From an uncultured Holophagaceae bacterium (lineage in GTDB: Bacteria; Acidobacteriota; Holophagae; Holophagales; Holophagaceae), in contig CAIXHJ010000507.1 in the NCBI GenBank assembly GCA_903919165.1, positions 1 to 14,463 on the forward strand: a stretch of 14,463 nt of DNA, given 5' to 3'. This document shows, piece by piece, positions 1-7,883 of this stretch. Position 1 is the first letter of the stretch. Every line of letters begins with the position of its first letter. The position numbers and the translations under genes were made by a program. The notes beneath the pieces were generated by a model, which worked only from the letters and a program-made list of their open reading frames with translations, was not told the DNA's origin and did no database searches.

Positions 1-121
1 AGGCCGTGTTGGCCGATAGGCCGCGCTCCACCGCCAGATAGGTGCGGAATTCGGTCAAGCTCGCGCCCCAGCCAAGGGGCCAGCCGTGTTCGGGTTCCTC
101 CAGGGTCTTTGCGCGGGGCAT
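1..121 (-). CDS. XerC/XerD-type tyrosine recombinase, N-terminal fragment
   Basis: Only the first 40 codons are present; the gene runs off the left edge. The visible protein begins MPRAKTLEEPEHGWPLGWGA and continues with a segment containing FRTYLAVERGLSANT. That segment matches the start of the N-terminal SAM-like (core-binding) domain of XerC/XerD recombinases, where a helix with YL.VERGLS.NT is typical. Known family members resolve chromosome dimers at dif with FtsK. The catalytic domain lies outside the window, so an integron- or phage-type integrase cannot be excluded. The start at 121 is chosen because GGAGG sits about 8 bases upstream. An in-frame ATG at 158-160 has no good ribosome site. 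The gene is divergent from acpP. Confidence 0.7.
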   Translation of the reverse strand, partial: MPRAKTLEEPEHGWPLGWGASLTEFRTYLAVERGLSANTA

Positions 122-187
122 GGCTCCATCCTCCACGGGAAGAGCCTCGACGCAATCCATCTGTTCTACCGGGTTAGGGCAGAGGAG

Positions 188-217
188 TTGACCCCAGGTT
201 TGGAAAATCGACCCCAG
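188..217. promoter_or_regulatory. Direct repeat of GACCCCAG, candidate operator upstream of acpP
   Basis: GACCCCAG occurs at 190-197 and again at 210-217. With flanking bases the two copies agree in 10 of 12 positions (TTGACCCCAGGT and TCGACCCCAGCT). The spacing is 20 bases, about two helical turns, so both would face the same side of the DNA. The repeat overlaps the proposed acpP promoter and lies between divergent genes. A role as a regulator site is inference; no matching regulator is present in the window. Confidence 0.35.
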
Positions 218-229
218 CTGTGTTAGGGT
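201..229 (+). promoter_or_regulatory. Candidate promoter of acpP
   Basis: A possible -35 element TGGAAA (201-206) is followed by a 17-base spacer. An extended -10 element then reads TG (221-222), one base, TAGGGT (224-229). Transcription would start near 236, leaving a short leader with the ribosome site GGAGGAG (244-250). The -35 box is weak and the assignment rests on pattern only. Confidence 0.35.
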
Positions 230-256
230 TTCCAAGTTCGTCTGGAGGAGCCCCCG

Positions 257-496
257 ATGGCTGATGTGCGTAAGAAGGTCATAGCGATCATTGCCGAGCA
301 GCTGGCCAAGCCCGAAGATTCCATCTCTGAATCCAGCCACTTCGTGGACGATCTGGGTGCCGACAGCCTCGATACCGTCGAGATCATCATGGCCATCGAA
401 GAGGCCTTCAGCCTTGAGATCCCCGAGAGTGAGCAGGAGAAGATCCGCACGGTGGGCGATGCGATCGCCTACATCGAGAAGCACGCGAAGGCCTGA
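257..496 (+). CDS. acpP: Acyl carrier protein
   Basis: This 79-residue acidic protein has the usual length of bacterial AcpP. The DSL motif lies within LGADSLDTVE, so Ser37 is the expected 4'-phosphopantetheine site, added by holo-ACP synthase. The protein carries growing acyl chains as thioesters in the cytoplasm during type II fatty-acid synthesis. The second half (FSLEIPESEQEKIRTVGDAI) is also typical of helices III and IV. ATG at 257 is preceded by GGAGGAG with 6 bases between. fabF follows 82 bases downstream across a hairpin terminator, the common acpP-fabF order. No fabD or fabG is seen before it; instead a divergent recombinase gene lies upstream. Confidence 0.98.
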   Translation: MADVRKKVIAIIAEQLAKPEDSISESSHFVDDLGADSLDTVEIIMAIEEAFSLEIPESEQEKIRTVGDAIAYIEKHAKA

Positions 497-510
497 CCAT
501 TCGCGAGCGT

Positions 511-554
511 AACGTGCCGCAGCGCCCTTCATGGCCCTGCGGCACGTTTGTTTT
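511..554 (+). terminator. Intrinsic terminator or attenuator between acpP and fabF
   Basis: A perfect 12-base inverted repeat pairs AACGTGCCGCAG (511-522) with CTGCGGCACGTT (537-548) around a 14-base loop. The right arm runs into a T-rich tail, TTTGTTTT (547-554). This is a textbook rho-independent terminator shape lying between two genes of one pathway. Partial read-through would give more acpP than fabF transcript, consistent with the high ACP demand in cells. Alternatively fabF has its own promoter; none is obvious in the 24 bases before its start. Confidence 0.85.
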
Positions 555-578
555 CCCGATCCTACCCGAGGTGAACCC

Positions 579-1832
579 ATGACCAGGACCGTTCAGCGCC
601 GTCGCGTCGTCATCACCGGGATGGGGACCGTCAACCCCTGTGGCCTGACCGTGCCTGAGACCTGGAACAACCTTCTCGCAGGAAAGAGCGGCGTCAGCAC
701 CATCGACCGCTTCGACGTATCCGACTTCGCCTGCAAGATCGCGGGCCAGGTCAAGGGCTTCAACCCGGATCTGTTCATCGACAAGAAAGAACAGAAGAAG
801 ATGGACATCTTCATCCACTACGCTCTGGGCGCGGCCCACGAGGCCTGGGTGGATGCAGGTTTCGACCAGGTCGAGCTCACCAAGGCCGAGCGAGAAATCT
901 TCGGCGTCTACATCGGCAGCGGCATCGGCGGTCTCAGCACCATCTGGGACGAGGCCAACGGCTACCGCGGCCCCCGGCGCACCAGTCCCTTCTTCATCCC
1001 CAGCCTCATCATCAACCTGGCCAGCGGCCAGGCCAGCATCAAGTACGGCCTGCAGGGTCCGAACAGCGCCGTGGCCACGGCCTGCGCCACCGGTGCCCAC
1101 GCCATCGGTGATGCGGCGCGGCTCATCGCCTTCGGCTATGCGGACCGCATGATGGCCGGAGGCAGCGATTCCGTCATCAACCAGCTAGGCGTCGGCGGTT
1201 TCGCCGCGATGCGCGCTCTCAGCACCCGCAACGACGAGCCCGAGCGGGCCTCCCGTCCCTTTGATGTAGACCGGGACGGCTTTGTCATGGCCGAGGGCGC
1301 GGGCATCGTCATCCTCGAGGAGTACGAACTGGCCCTGGCCCGCGGTGCGAAGATCCACGCCGAGGTCGCCGGGTACGGCATGAGCGGCGACGCCAATCAC
1401 ATCACCGCGCCGGCCCCCGAGGGCGAGGGCGGGCAGCGCGTGATGCGCGCGGCCCTGAAGGATGCGGACATCTCCCCGGAGCAGGTGGGCTACGTCAACA
1501 TGCATGGCACTTCGACCCCGGTGGGGGACAGGTTGGAGTGCATGGCCATCCACCGGGTCTTCGGAGACCACGCGAAAAGGATCAAGGTCAGCAGTTCGAA
1601 GTCCATGCATGGACATCTGCTGGGCGCCGCTGGCGGCCTGGAAACCATTGTGGCCGTCATGGCCGTCAAGACCGGGAAGATCCCCCCGACCATCAATGTG
1701 GACCACCAGGATCCTGAATGCGACCTGGACGTGACGGCCAATAGCGCCGGAGCCCTCGACTCCGAGTACGCGATGAACAACGGCTTCGGTTTCGGTGGCA
1801 CCAACGGGTGCCTGATCCTGCGGAAGGTGTGA
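579..1832 (+). CDS. fabF: 3-oxoacyl-ACP synthase II (KAS II)
   Basis: This 417-residue thiolase-fold condensing enzyme elongates acyl-ACP by decarboxylative condensation with malonyl-ACP in the cytoplasm. The catalytic residues are in place: Cys169 in ATACATGAHAIGDAA, His309 in NMHGTSTPVGD, Lys341 in SSSKSMHGHLLGAAGG and His346 in the same stretch. The glycine-rich NNGFGFGGTNG end is typical of FabF. Length matches the family (about 413). The start at 579 has GAGGTG a few bases upstream and gives the expected MTRTVQRRRVVITGMG beginning. An in-frame ATG at 531 would begin inside the terminator hairpin and is rejected. His-Met-Gly in place of the commoner Ala-His-Gly context (NMHGTSTP for NAHGTSTP) is a minor variation. 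uvrB follows after 15 bases. Confidence 0.97.
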   Translation: MTRTVQRRRVVITGMGTVNPCGLTVPETWNNLLAGKSGVSTIDRFDVSDFACKIAGQVKGFNPDLFIDKKEQKKMDIFIHYALGAAHEAWVDAGFDQVELTKAEREIFGVYIGSGIGGLSTIWDEANGYRGPRRTSPFFIPSLIINLASGQASIKYGLQGPNSAVATACATGAHAIGDAARLIAFGYADRMMAGGSDSVINQLGVGGFAAMRALSTRNDEPERASRPFDVDRDGFVMAEGAGIVILEEYELALARGAKIHAEVAGYGMSGDANHITAPAPEGEGGQRVMRAALKDADISPEQVGYVNMHGTSTPVGDRLECMAIHRVFGDHAKRIKVSSSKSMHGHLLGAAGGLETIVAVMAVKTGKIPPTINVDHQDPECDLDVTANSAGALDSEYAMNNGFGFGGTNGCLILRKV

Positions 1833-1847
1833 GCCCCGGGGCCGATC

Positions 1848-3887
1848 ATGGCCAAGGTAATCCCGTTCAAGCTCGTCGCACCCTACTCGCCAGCTGGGGA
1901 CCAGCCGGAGGCTATCGCGCAGCTGGTAGAGGGGTTGCGGCGGGGGGACCGCTGCCAGACCTTACTAGGCGTGACGGGATCGGGGAAGACCTACACCATG
2001 GCCAGCACCATCGCCAGGGTGGGGCGCCCGGCGCTGATCTTCGCGCCGAACAAGACACTGGCCGCCCAGCTCTTCAGCGAGTTCAGGCAGTTCTTCCCCG
2101 AGAACGCTGTCGAGTACTTCGTCAGCTATTACGACTACTACCAGCCCGAAGCCTATGTGCCGGAGCGCGACCTGTTCGTCGAGAAGGACGCGAAGATCAA
2201 CGAGGAGCTGGAGAAATTGCGCCTCAGCGCCACCCGCTGTCTGCTGGAGCGCCGGGACACCATCGTGGTGGCTTCCGTCAGCTGCATCTATGGCCTCGGT
2301 GATCCATCTTCCTACCTGAACCTTTCCGTGAACCTGAAGCTGGGCCAGACCCTCGACCGCTCCATGCTCTTGCGCGATCTGGTGGCTATCCAGTACCAGC
2401 GCAACCACCTGAGTTTCGAGCCCGGCATCTTCCGGGTGCGGGGCGACGTGGTGGAAGTCTATCCAGCCTACGAGGACGTGGCCTACCGCATCGAGCTCTG
2501 GGGGGATGAGGTGGAGCGCCTCTCCAAGATCGATCCGCTGCGCGGTGTCGTTACGGAAAAACTGGATGAACTCACCATCTGGCCCAAGACCCACTACGTG
2601 ACTCCCGAGGACAAGCTGAAGGCTGCCATCCGGGACATCAAGGTCGAGCTGGAGGAACGGGAGAACGAGTTTCGCGCCGCCGGCAAGATCGTCGAACTGC
2701 AGCGGCTCCACCAGCGCGTCATCTACGACGTGGAGATGATGAAGGAGATGGGCACCTGCAGCGGCATCGAGAACTATAGCCGCTTCCTGGACGGCCGCCA
2801 GCCGGGCCAGCCGCCTCACACGCTCCTGGACTATTTCCCGGAGGACTTCATCGTCTTCATGGACGAGAGCCATGTGGCAACGGGTCAGCTCCACGGCATG
2901 TACAACGGCGACCGATCCCGGAAAACGACGCTGGTAGATTATGGCTTCCGCCTTCCGTCGGCCCTTGATAATCGACCTCTCAAATTCGAGGAATTTGAGA
3001 GCCGGGTGAAACAGGTGGTCTATGTCTCCGCGACGCCGGGCGACTACGAGCTGCAGCAGAGCGGCGGCGCCTTCGTTGAGCAGGTGGTGCGCCCCACGGG
3101 TCTGGTGGATCCCATGGTCGAAGTGCGGCCCATGGGCACCCAGGTGGACGATCTGCTGGAGGAGATCCGCAAGGTTGTCGCCCGGGACGAGCGAGTGCTG
3201 GTGACCGTGCTCACCAAGAAACTGGCGGAACAGCTCACGGCCTACTACCAGGAACTGGGGGTTAAGGCCGAATACCTGCACAGCGAGATCGACACCCTTG
3301 AGCGTGTCGAATTGCTAAAGAACCTTCGGCGTGGCGTGTTCGACGTGCTCATCGGCATCAACTTGCTGCGGGAGGGCTTGGACCTGCCTGAGGTGAGCCT
3401 GGTGGCCATCCTGGACGCGGACAAGGAGGGCTTCCTCCGCAACAACCGCAGCCTCATCCAGACCATCGGCCGCGCGGCCCGCCACGTGAGCGGCAAGGCC
3501 ATCCTCTACGCCGACGTGATGACGGGGTCCATGAAGCAGGCCATTGGCGAGACCGAGCGCCGCCGCCAGAAACAGCTGGCTCACAATGCCGCCCACGGCA
3601 TCACGCCCGAGACCGTGAAGCGCAACCTCGACGATGTCATGGGTGAGGCCCTCGCCCGGGAGTTCATCAACGTCACCAAGGAAGAGCGGGTCGCGGAAGA
3701 ACCGCTGCTCTACCTGGAGGACAAGGCCTTTGAGCGCGAGGTGGCCAAGCTCGAGAAGCGCATGAAGGAGCTGGCCTCCCAGATGAAATTCGAGGATGCT
3801 GCGGAATTGCGCGACCGGATCCTGCGTGCCCGTCGGGAACGGCTGCTTGACACCAGCGGCGTGCCGGCCACTGGTCCCGAGGACTGA
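1848..3887 (+). CDS. uvrB: Excinuclease ABC subunit B
   Basis: This 679-residue DNA-damage recognition helicase is loaded by UvrA, verifies the lesion and recruits UvrC in nucleotide-excision repair. Visible parts are Walker A GVTGSGKT (41-48), the tyrosine-rich beta-hairpin that inserts between DNA strands (YFVSYYDYYQPEAYVPERD, from 90), Walker B DESH (339-342) and the SATPGDYE motif near 394. Helicase motifs GINLLREGLDLPE (503-515) and QTIGRAAR (538-545) follow. A UVR domain that binds UvrC is at about 627-661 (FEREVAKLEKRMKELASQM onward). Length is normal (E. coli 673). The start is 15 bases after the fabF stop, with only a weak GGGG ribosome site, so translation may lean on coupling to fabF. 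Confidence 0.98.
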   Translation: MAKVIPFKLVAPYSPAGDQPEAIAQLVEGLRRGDRCQTLLGVTGSGKTYTMASTIARVGRPALIFAPNKTLAAQLFSEFRQFFPENAVEYFVSYYDYYQPEAYVPERDLFVEKDAKINEELEKLRLSATRCLLERRDTIVVASVSCIYGLGDPSSYLNLSVNLKLGQTLDRSMLLRDLVAIQYQRNHLSFEPGIFRVRGDVVEVYPAYEDVAYRIELWGDEVERLSKIDPLRGVVTEKLDELTIWPKTHYVTPEDKLKAAIRDIKVELEERENEFRAAGKIVELQRLHQRVIYDVEMMKEMGTCSGIENYSRFLDGRQPGQPPHTLLDYFPEDFIVFMDESHVATGQLHGMYNGDRSRKTTLVDYGFRLPSALDNRPLKFEEFESRVKQVVYVSATPGDYELQQSGGAFVEQVVRPTGLVDPMVEVRPMGTQVDDLLEEIRKVVARDERVLVTVLTKKLAEQLTAYYQELGVKAEYLHSEIDTLERVELLKNLRRGVFDVLIGINLLREGLDLPEVSLVAILDADKEGFLRNNRSLIQTIGRAARHVSGKAILYADVMTGSMKQAIGETERRRQKQLAHNAAHGITPETVKRNLDDVMGEALAREFINVTKEERVAEEPLLYLEDKAFEREVAKLEKRMKELASQMKFEDAAELRDRILRARRERLLDTSGVPATGPED

Positions 3888-3966
3888 CACCCCTTGCGGT
3901 CCTGAATAGGCCCCCGGTCGGTGATCGCGGGAGTGGTCAGGCCCTTCCTCTCCGCTCGCAGGACGC

Positions 3967-4671
3967 TCAGGGAAACTGGAGGTCGAGCCAGAGGATGGCC
4001 CTCACCCAGGCTTCGTTCCAGTCGGCGGCGTCCATCTCATGCCCGCCTCGGTATTCAAGGCTGGAAAACCGGCTTCCGGACCCGAAGCGCGAAGCGAGCG
4101 AGTGGGCGAAGACCCGCAACGAACCGGGAGGCACCACCTCATCTCCATCGGCCGTGACCGCGAGTAGAGCCACATGCGACCATGCACCCGGGTGGAGGTG
4201 GGGCGAATGGGGCCTGTCTTCCCACACCGGATCGGCGAGGAAGGCCACCACCGCACCGACGCGTGGATCCTGCAGCGGAGCTGCCAAGGCGGCATACCCA
4301 CCCATGGAGACCCCGGCCACCGCGAACCGGGAGGCTCCGGACCGGGCCAGGTGGTCCACCAGCGGACGTATTTCCCGCGAGCCACTCTCCACCAGGTCGA
4401 GGAACATGGCTCGGGCCTCCCATACCATCACACAAGCCATGCGATCGAGGAGCCCATCCGACCGCAGTCCGTGAGGCGGTGCCTCCGGAACGAGGACAGC
4501 ATACCCTGCGGCGACCAGGCGCTCTGCTTCCGGCCACTGCACAGTCATGGTGCCGCCAAATCCATAACGGAGGATGACTGCAGCTCGCGCTGAGGCGCAG
4601 TCGCCGAAGGTCAGGGCCGGGATGGGTCCATTGGGGCCGGGGATGGTGATGGAGGATGCTGGGATGGGCAT
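3967..4671 (-). CDS. Alpha/beta-hydrolase (dienelactone hydrolase / YitV-like esterase type)
   Basis: This 234-residue single-domain protein has no signal peptide. The nucleophile elbow GVSMGGYAAL puts Ser122 as catalytic residue. TADGDEVVPP supplies the acid (Asp175 or Asp177) and YRGGHEM supplies His211, all in the canonical order. An early RYGFGG segment (35-40) fits the oxyanion-hole HG-type loop, with Tyr-Gly in place of the usual His-Gly. The substrate cannot be read from sequence; carboxylester or peptide hydrolysis is likely. The ATG at 4669-4671 has GAGG about 7 bases upstream. It is convergent with uvrB (79-base gap) and divergent from the propeller gene. Composition is like its neighbours. 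Confidence 0.78.
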   Translation of the reverse strand: MPIPASSITIPGPNGPIPALTFGDCASARAAVILRYGFGGTMTVQWPEAERLVAAGYAVLVPEAPPHGLRSDGLLDRMACVMVWEARAMFLDLVESGSREIRPLVDHLARSGASRFAVAGVSMGGYAALAAPLQDPRVGAVVAFLADPVWEDRPHSPHLHPGAWSHVALLAVTADGDEVVPPGSLRVFAHSLASRFGSGSRFSSLEYRGGHEMDAADWNEAWVRAILWLDLQFP

Positions 4672-4912
4672 GACAATGCCTCATGTGCAGCTGCGGCCTT
4701 GTTCCTTGGGGCACTTCCGGCCAGCCATCATGGCAGGGGAACGCCCACTGACCCTCTGGAACCCGAGGGTCCCGCGAAAGGCGCTGGGGGCAGCTCCTCA
4801 GCTATCAGACCATGGATGGGGATCTGCCCCGGATTCCTCACGGGTGGCCCCAGACTGGGTCTTCCGGATGATTCCCAGGCTGCGATCCTGGAATGTCGCT
4901 TTCGAGGTCCCC
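4672..4912. other. Intergenic region between divergent genes
   Basis: This 241-base gap separates the minus-strand hydrolase from the plus-strand propeller gene. It should hold promoters for both, but I find no convincing -35/-10 pair, hairpin or repeat. An open frame from 4574 runs through it into the propeller gene, but the protein it would add has no recognisable signal and overlaps the hydrolase start, so I treat it as non-coding. Confidence 0.5.
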
Positions 4913-5905
4913 ATGGGCATCCCGCGGTCCCTTCTTCTGCTTGCTTTCACTTTGCCCGGTCTGGCACAGGCGCCAGCCTACCTGGGACAGCCACTGCCAG
5001 GTCCGGAACCCGCCCTCTTCGCACCGGGAGTCCTGAACTGCGGACTTTCCACGCGGGACATCACCTTCATGCCTGACGGAAGTGAAATCTATGTGGGAGT
5101 CTTCCTCCCCGGATTCCGCAAGGCGGTGATCATCGAAACCCATCAGAAGAAGGGGCGGTGGACGGCACCAGAAGTGGCGGCCTTCTCCCGGGATCCCCGG
5201 TGGCGCTGCCTGGAGCCCTGCATCAGCCCGGACGGGCGGCGCTTCTTCTTCGTGTCCGACCGCCCGGCGGATCCCAAGGCCGACAAGTCAGGCCCCTTCG
5301 GGATCTGGGTGATGGAGCGGGCGGGACGGGGCTGGTCCGAGGCCCAGCGCCTGCCCGGCACGGTGAACGGCACGGGCAACGCCTTCTACCCCTCGATCAC
5401 CCGGGAGGGACTACTCCACTTCCTCCGGGAGGAAGGCCAGGGCGGCTGGCTCATGCGCTCCGTTTGGAAGGATGGCGCCTGGACCGCGGCGGAGAAGCTG
5501 CCGCCCCCCTTCAACGCGGATGCCCGCCAGGCCAATCCACGGGTGGACCCGGAGGGACGCTTCATTCTGATGCCCTTGATGGGCCGTCCCGATTCCCTGG
5601 GCGGGGCAGACTATTACGGCTACTTCCGGAGGGACGACGGCACCTGGACGGAGCCCGTCCATCTGGGGTCCTTTGTGAATAGCAGTGCTGCGGATGAGTT
5701 CTCCATCAACCTCAGTCCTGATGGGAAGGTGGTGTTCTTCGGCAGCGATCGGGTCCTGCCGAGGCTGGATGTCAACACGCTCCGATGGGCCGACATCCTG
5801 GCCGAGCGGGTCCAGCCTGGCAACGGACTTACAGCCCTGTGGTGGGTCGATGCGGGGTTCCTTCAGGAGATCCGGACAAGGGCGCTGGCAGCACCGCGGA
5901 AATGA
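4913..5905 (+). CDS. Secreted PD40-type (WD40-like/TolB-like) beta-propeller protein
   Basis: This 330-residue protein starts with a signal peptide (MGIPRSLLLLAFTLPGLAQA, likely cut after residue 20). It then shows five spaced PD40-like units: FMPDGSEIYVG (about 52), ISPDGRRFFFVSD (104), ITREGLLHF (162), VDPEGRFILM (211) and LSPDGKVVFFGSD (267). The segments between carry W-rich strands such as GIWVMERAGRGWSEAQRLP. Such propellers usually bind proteins or ligands outside the cytoplasm, and no catalytic motif is visible. The ATG at 4913 is preferred over upstream starts because it has GAGG 5 bases upstream and directly begins the signal peptide. The partner is unknown. The gene stands 84 bases before the DUF2147 gene, on the same strand. 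Confidence 0.78.
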   Translation: MGIPRSLLLLAFTLPGLAQAPAYLGQPLPGPEPALFAPGVLNCGLSTRDITFMPDGSEIYVGVFLPGFRKAVIIETHQKKGRWTAPEVAAFSRDPRWRCLEPCISPDGRRFFFVSDRPADPKADKSGPFGIWVMERAGRGWSEAQRLPGTVNGTGNAFYPSITREGLLHFLREEGQGGWLMRSVWKDGAWTAAEKLPPPFNADARQANPRVDPEGRFILMPLMGRPDSLGGADYYGYFRRDDGTWTEPVHLGSFVNSSAADEFSINLSPDGKVVFFGSDRVLPRLDVNTLRWADILAERVQPGNGLTALWWVDAGFLQEIRTRALAAPRK

Positions 5906-5945
5906 TCCTCAGGCTGGTGGTTTCCTTCCGGTCCAGACAAAGACA

Positions 5946-5951
5946 TAGAAT
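5946..5951 (+). promoter_or_regulatory. Candidate -10 element for the DUF2147 gene
   Basis: TAGAAT, one mismatch from the TATAAT consensus, lies about 40 bases before the GTG start. No good -35 box is seen at the right distance upstream, so this is a weak call. Confidence 0.25.
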
Positions 5952-5989
5952 GTCCTCATCCCCTGCCACCCATTTCTCCGGGAGCCACA

Positions 5990-6424
5990 GTGACCTTTCG
6001 AACTGCACTTCTCACGCTCCTTGTTTCTGCGTCGGTCCTGGCCGGCACACCCACGGATCCGGTCGGACGCTGGAAGACCTACGACGATAAAACCGGGGCA
6101 CTCCATGGACTGGTCGAGATCACCGAGGAGCAGGGTGTGCTGAAGGGCCGGATTCTGAAGTCCTACGACCCACTGAAGCCCAACCCCACCTGCGATTTGT
6201 GCGAGGGCGAGCGGAAAGGGCAGCCCACCATCGGCATGGTGTTCCTATGGGGCTTGACCAGGCAAGGTGAGGAGTTCAAGGGCGGGTTCATCCTCGATCC
6301 CGACAACGGCAAGGTCTACAAAGCCAAGGTGAGGTTGGATGCAGGGGGCAACAAGCTTTTGGTACGCGGATTCATAGGAATCTCGCTCCTGGGCCGCACT
6401 CAGACCTGGTTGCGCGAAGATTGA
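5990..6424 (+). CDS. DUF2147 family secreted protein
   Basis: This 144-residue protein has a signal peptide (MTFRTALLTLLVSASVLAGT, cut near residue 19). It then follows the DUF2147 pattern: GRWKTYDD near 26, a Cys pair CDLC (68 and 71) in a KPNPTCDLC context, GQPTIGMVFLWGL (78-89), and the C-terminal strand GFIGISLLGRTQTWLR (127-142). The family is a small periplasmic lipocalin-like beta-barrel of unknown function. The two cysteines could form a disulfide in the periplasm. The start codon is GTG, supported by CCGGGAG a few bases upstream. It is convergent with the M64 peptidase gene, with only 19 bases between stops. Confidence 0.9.
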   Translation: MTFRTALLTLLVSASVLAGTPTDPVGRWKTYDDKTGALHGLVEITEEQGVLKGRILKSYDPLKPNPTCDLCEGERKGQPTIGMVFLWGLTRQGEEFKGGFILDPDNGKVYKAKVRLDAGGNKLLVRGFIGISLLGRTQTWLRED

Positions 6425-6443
6425 AGCCACGAATGGGTGGAGT

Positions 6444-7838
6444 CTAGTTTGCGTACTGCCGGATCACCCGTTCGATGGCTGCCCTGCAGGCCGCACAGAA
6501 GCCCGCGTCGTCGCGGCTGAACATGATGCAGTCCTCCTGGCTGCGGAAATAGCCCTTGGCCTCGTAGTTGGCGCCTTCGAAGGCGCCCACCTTCCCGCCG
6601 TAGGTATCCGTGCCCAACAACTTCGTCTCGAACACCTTCTCCCTGGCGAAAAGGGCGTCCATCTCCGCTTCAGGCCGGTTGGCGGCGCGGATGGCGCGGC
6701 GTTCCTTCTGGTAGGCGAGGCTGTGAGCCTCGAACTCATCCTTCTTCCAGGGGGTAGGCAGTGGAACTCCGGGTGTCAGCAGAGTCTTCCACTTGGGGTT
6801 CTTCGGATCGACTGTAGCGTTGGGCTCCCAGGGTTCGGGACGCGAAGGGCTATTGGTGACGGCCACATCCGACGTGTAGTACTCGTCGGCCAGTCCCGCG
6901 AAGTGGTGGCCGAACTCGTGCACGAAGAGGTAGCCGACGGTGCTGTTGCTCGCGGAGGCCGTGCTGAAGAGGTTGTGGATGCCACCCCCACCATAGGTTT
7001 CGGCGTTCACCAGGATCTCCACGAATTCATAGGGGGCCTGGGCGGCGATGTCGCGGAAGGCGCGGTTGTCGAACGTGAGCACGTAGCGCTCGCTGCCGAA
7101 GGCGTCGTAGGTGGTGCCCAGGGGCGTGCGTCTGTAGACGCCCGTGGAGGGCCGGGAAATGCCGCTTTCCTGGGAAGGTGGGCAGAGGGCCCAGATGTTG
7201 AGGTCCTTCCGGTGTTCCCTGAAAGGGGGCTGCTCGAAGAGTTTTTCCATCACCATGCGGGCCTGCTGTTCAAACTTCCCGCGCTCTGCGGCGGTGTAAC
7301 CGTCGCCCAGGATCAGGACATCCACCTTGTCTGCGGGATCGCCACTCTTCTGAAGCGTGATGAGGCCGCCCGCATCCGACCCCGGTGCCTGCCCGATGAG
7401 GGGGTCCCGGGGATCGAGGTCGAAGGTCCACAGGGTCTTGAAGGCGTTCAGGGCATCGCGCTTCTTCACTTGGACGCGCACGGGCGCCTCGGGCCGGGGG
7501 AAGCGCAGGGATTCGGAGAAGGACCTGCTCAAGGTCTTGGCCTCGTCGGTGGTCTCCCATTCGCCATAGATGCTGGCGAAGCCCCGAGAGTAGAGCAGCT
7601 TTCCGGTGGCCTTGTCCGCGACCTCGAAGCAGTACTTTCCGAGGTTGCTGGTGTCGATGGCCTTGGCGAGGTCCCCGGGCCAGGGGAGAGGCTCCAGCAC
7701 CACCCGGTCCACGCCGAAGTGTTCGGAGGACGCGTCGCCGGTGTGGCCGTAGTCCACCCGCAGGGTACGGGGCGGGGCGGCCAGGCAGGCCATCGTGGCG
7801 AGGGAAAGCAGCAGCAGGCGGAGCTGAAGACGAAGCAT
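6444..7838 (-). CDS. Secreted M64-family (IgA protease-type) zinc metallopeptidase
   Basis: This 464-residue protein has an N-terminal signal peptide (MLRLQLRLLLLSLATMACLA, residues 1-20). An N-terminal beta-rich domain follows (about 25-145; TLRVDYGHTGDASSEHFGVD), like the M64 N-domain. The catalytic domain from about 170 begins KVDVLILGDGYTAAE and reaches the zinc motif HEFGHHFAGLADEYY, with His307, Glu308 and His311 and a downstream Asp318/Glu319. Later GAFEGANYEAKGYFRSQEDC (418-437) matches the family's conserved C-terminal block. Cysteines at 437, 448 and 451 are clustered. Family members are extracellular or periplasmic proteases; the natural substrate is unknown. The start at 7838 has GAGG 7 bases upstream. 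The longer in-frame start would run antisense through yhbY and is rejected. It is divergent from yhbY by 45 bases. Confidence 0.92.
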   Translation of the reverse strand: MLRLQLRLLLLSLATMACLAAPPRTLRVDYGHTGDASSEHFGVDRVVLEPLPWPGDLAKAIDTSNLGKYCFEVADKATGKLLYSRGFASIYGEWETTDEAKTLSRSFSESLRFPRPEAPVRVQVKKRDALNAFKTLWTFDLDPRDPLIGQAPGSDAGGLITLQKSGDPADKVDVLILGDGYTAAERGKFEQQARMVMEKLFEQPPFREHRKDLNIWALCPPSQESGISRPSTGVYRRTPLGTTYDAFGSERYVLTFDNRAFRDIAAQAPYEFVEILVNAETYGGGGIHNLFSTASASNSTVGYLFVHEFGHHFAGLADEYYTSDVAVTNSPSRPEPWEPNATVDPKNPKWKTLLTPGVPLPTPWKKDEFEAHSLAYQKERRAIRAANRPEAEMDALFAREKVFETKLLGTDTYGGKVGAFEGANYEAKGYFRSQEDCIMFSRDDAGFCAACRAAIERVIRQYAN

Positions 7839-7883
7839 GGGAGGACCTCGGCTTCCACGATAAACTGGTCGTTCGGAGATCGT

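Noticed and set aside
531..578. Longer fabF start at 531
   Set aside because: It begins inside the terminator loop and adds 16 residues foreign to FabF; the start at 579 has a ribosome site and the expected N-terminus.
1965..3281. 438-residue open frame antisense to uvrB
   Set aside because: Protein is low-complexity His/Leu/Val-rich with no domain, typical of the shadow of a GC-rich gene; uvrB is certain on the other strand.
3888..3966. Possible terminator between uvrB and the hydrolase
   Set aside because: Only short imperfect pairings (such as CCTGA with TCAGG around a long loop) and no T run were found.
4574..4912. N-terminal extension of the propeller gene
   Set aside because: It would overlap the hydrolase start and bury the signal peptide 113 residues inside the protein.
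5898..5925. Hairpin GGAAA/TTTCC after the propeller gene
   Set aside because: The five-base, partly AT stem with an 18-base loop and no T tract is too weak to call a terminator.
6723..7883. Plus-strand open frame running in frame into yhbY
   Set aside because: It lies antisense to the M64 peptidase, has no recognisable domain, and yhbY has its own start and ribosome site.
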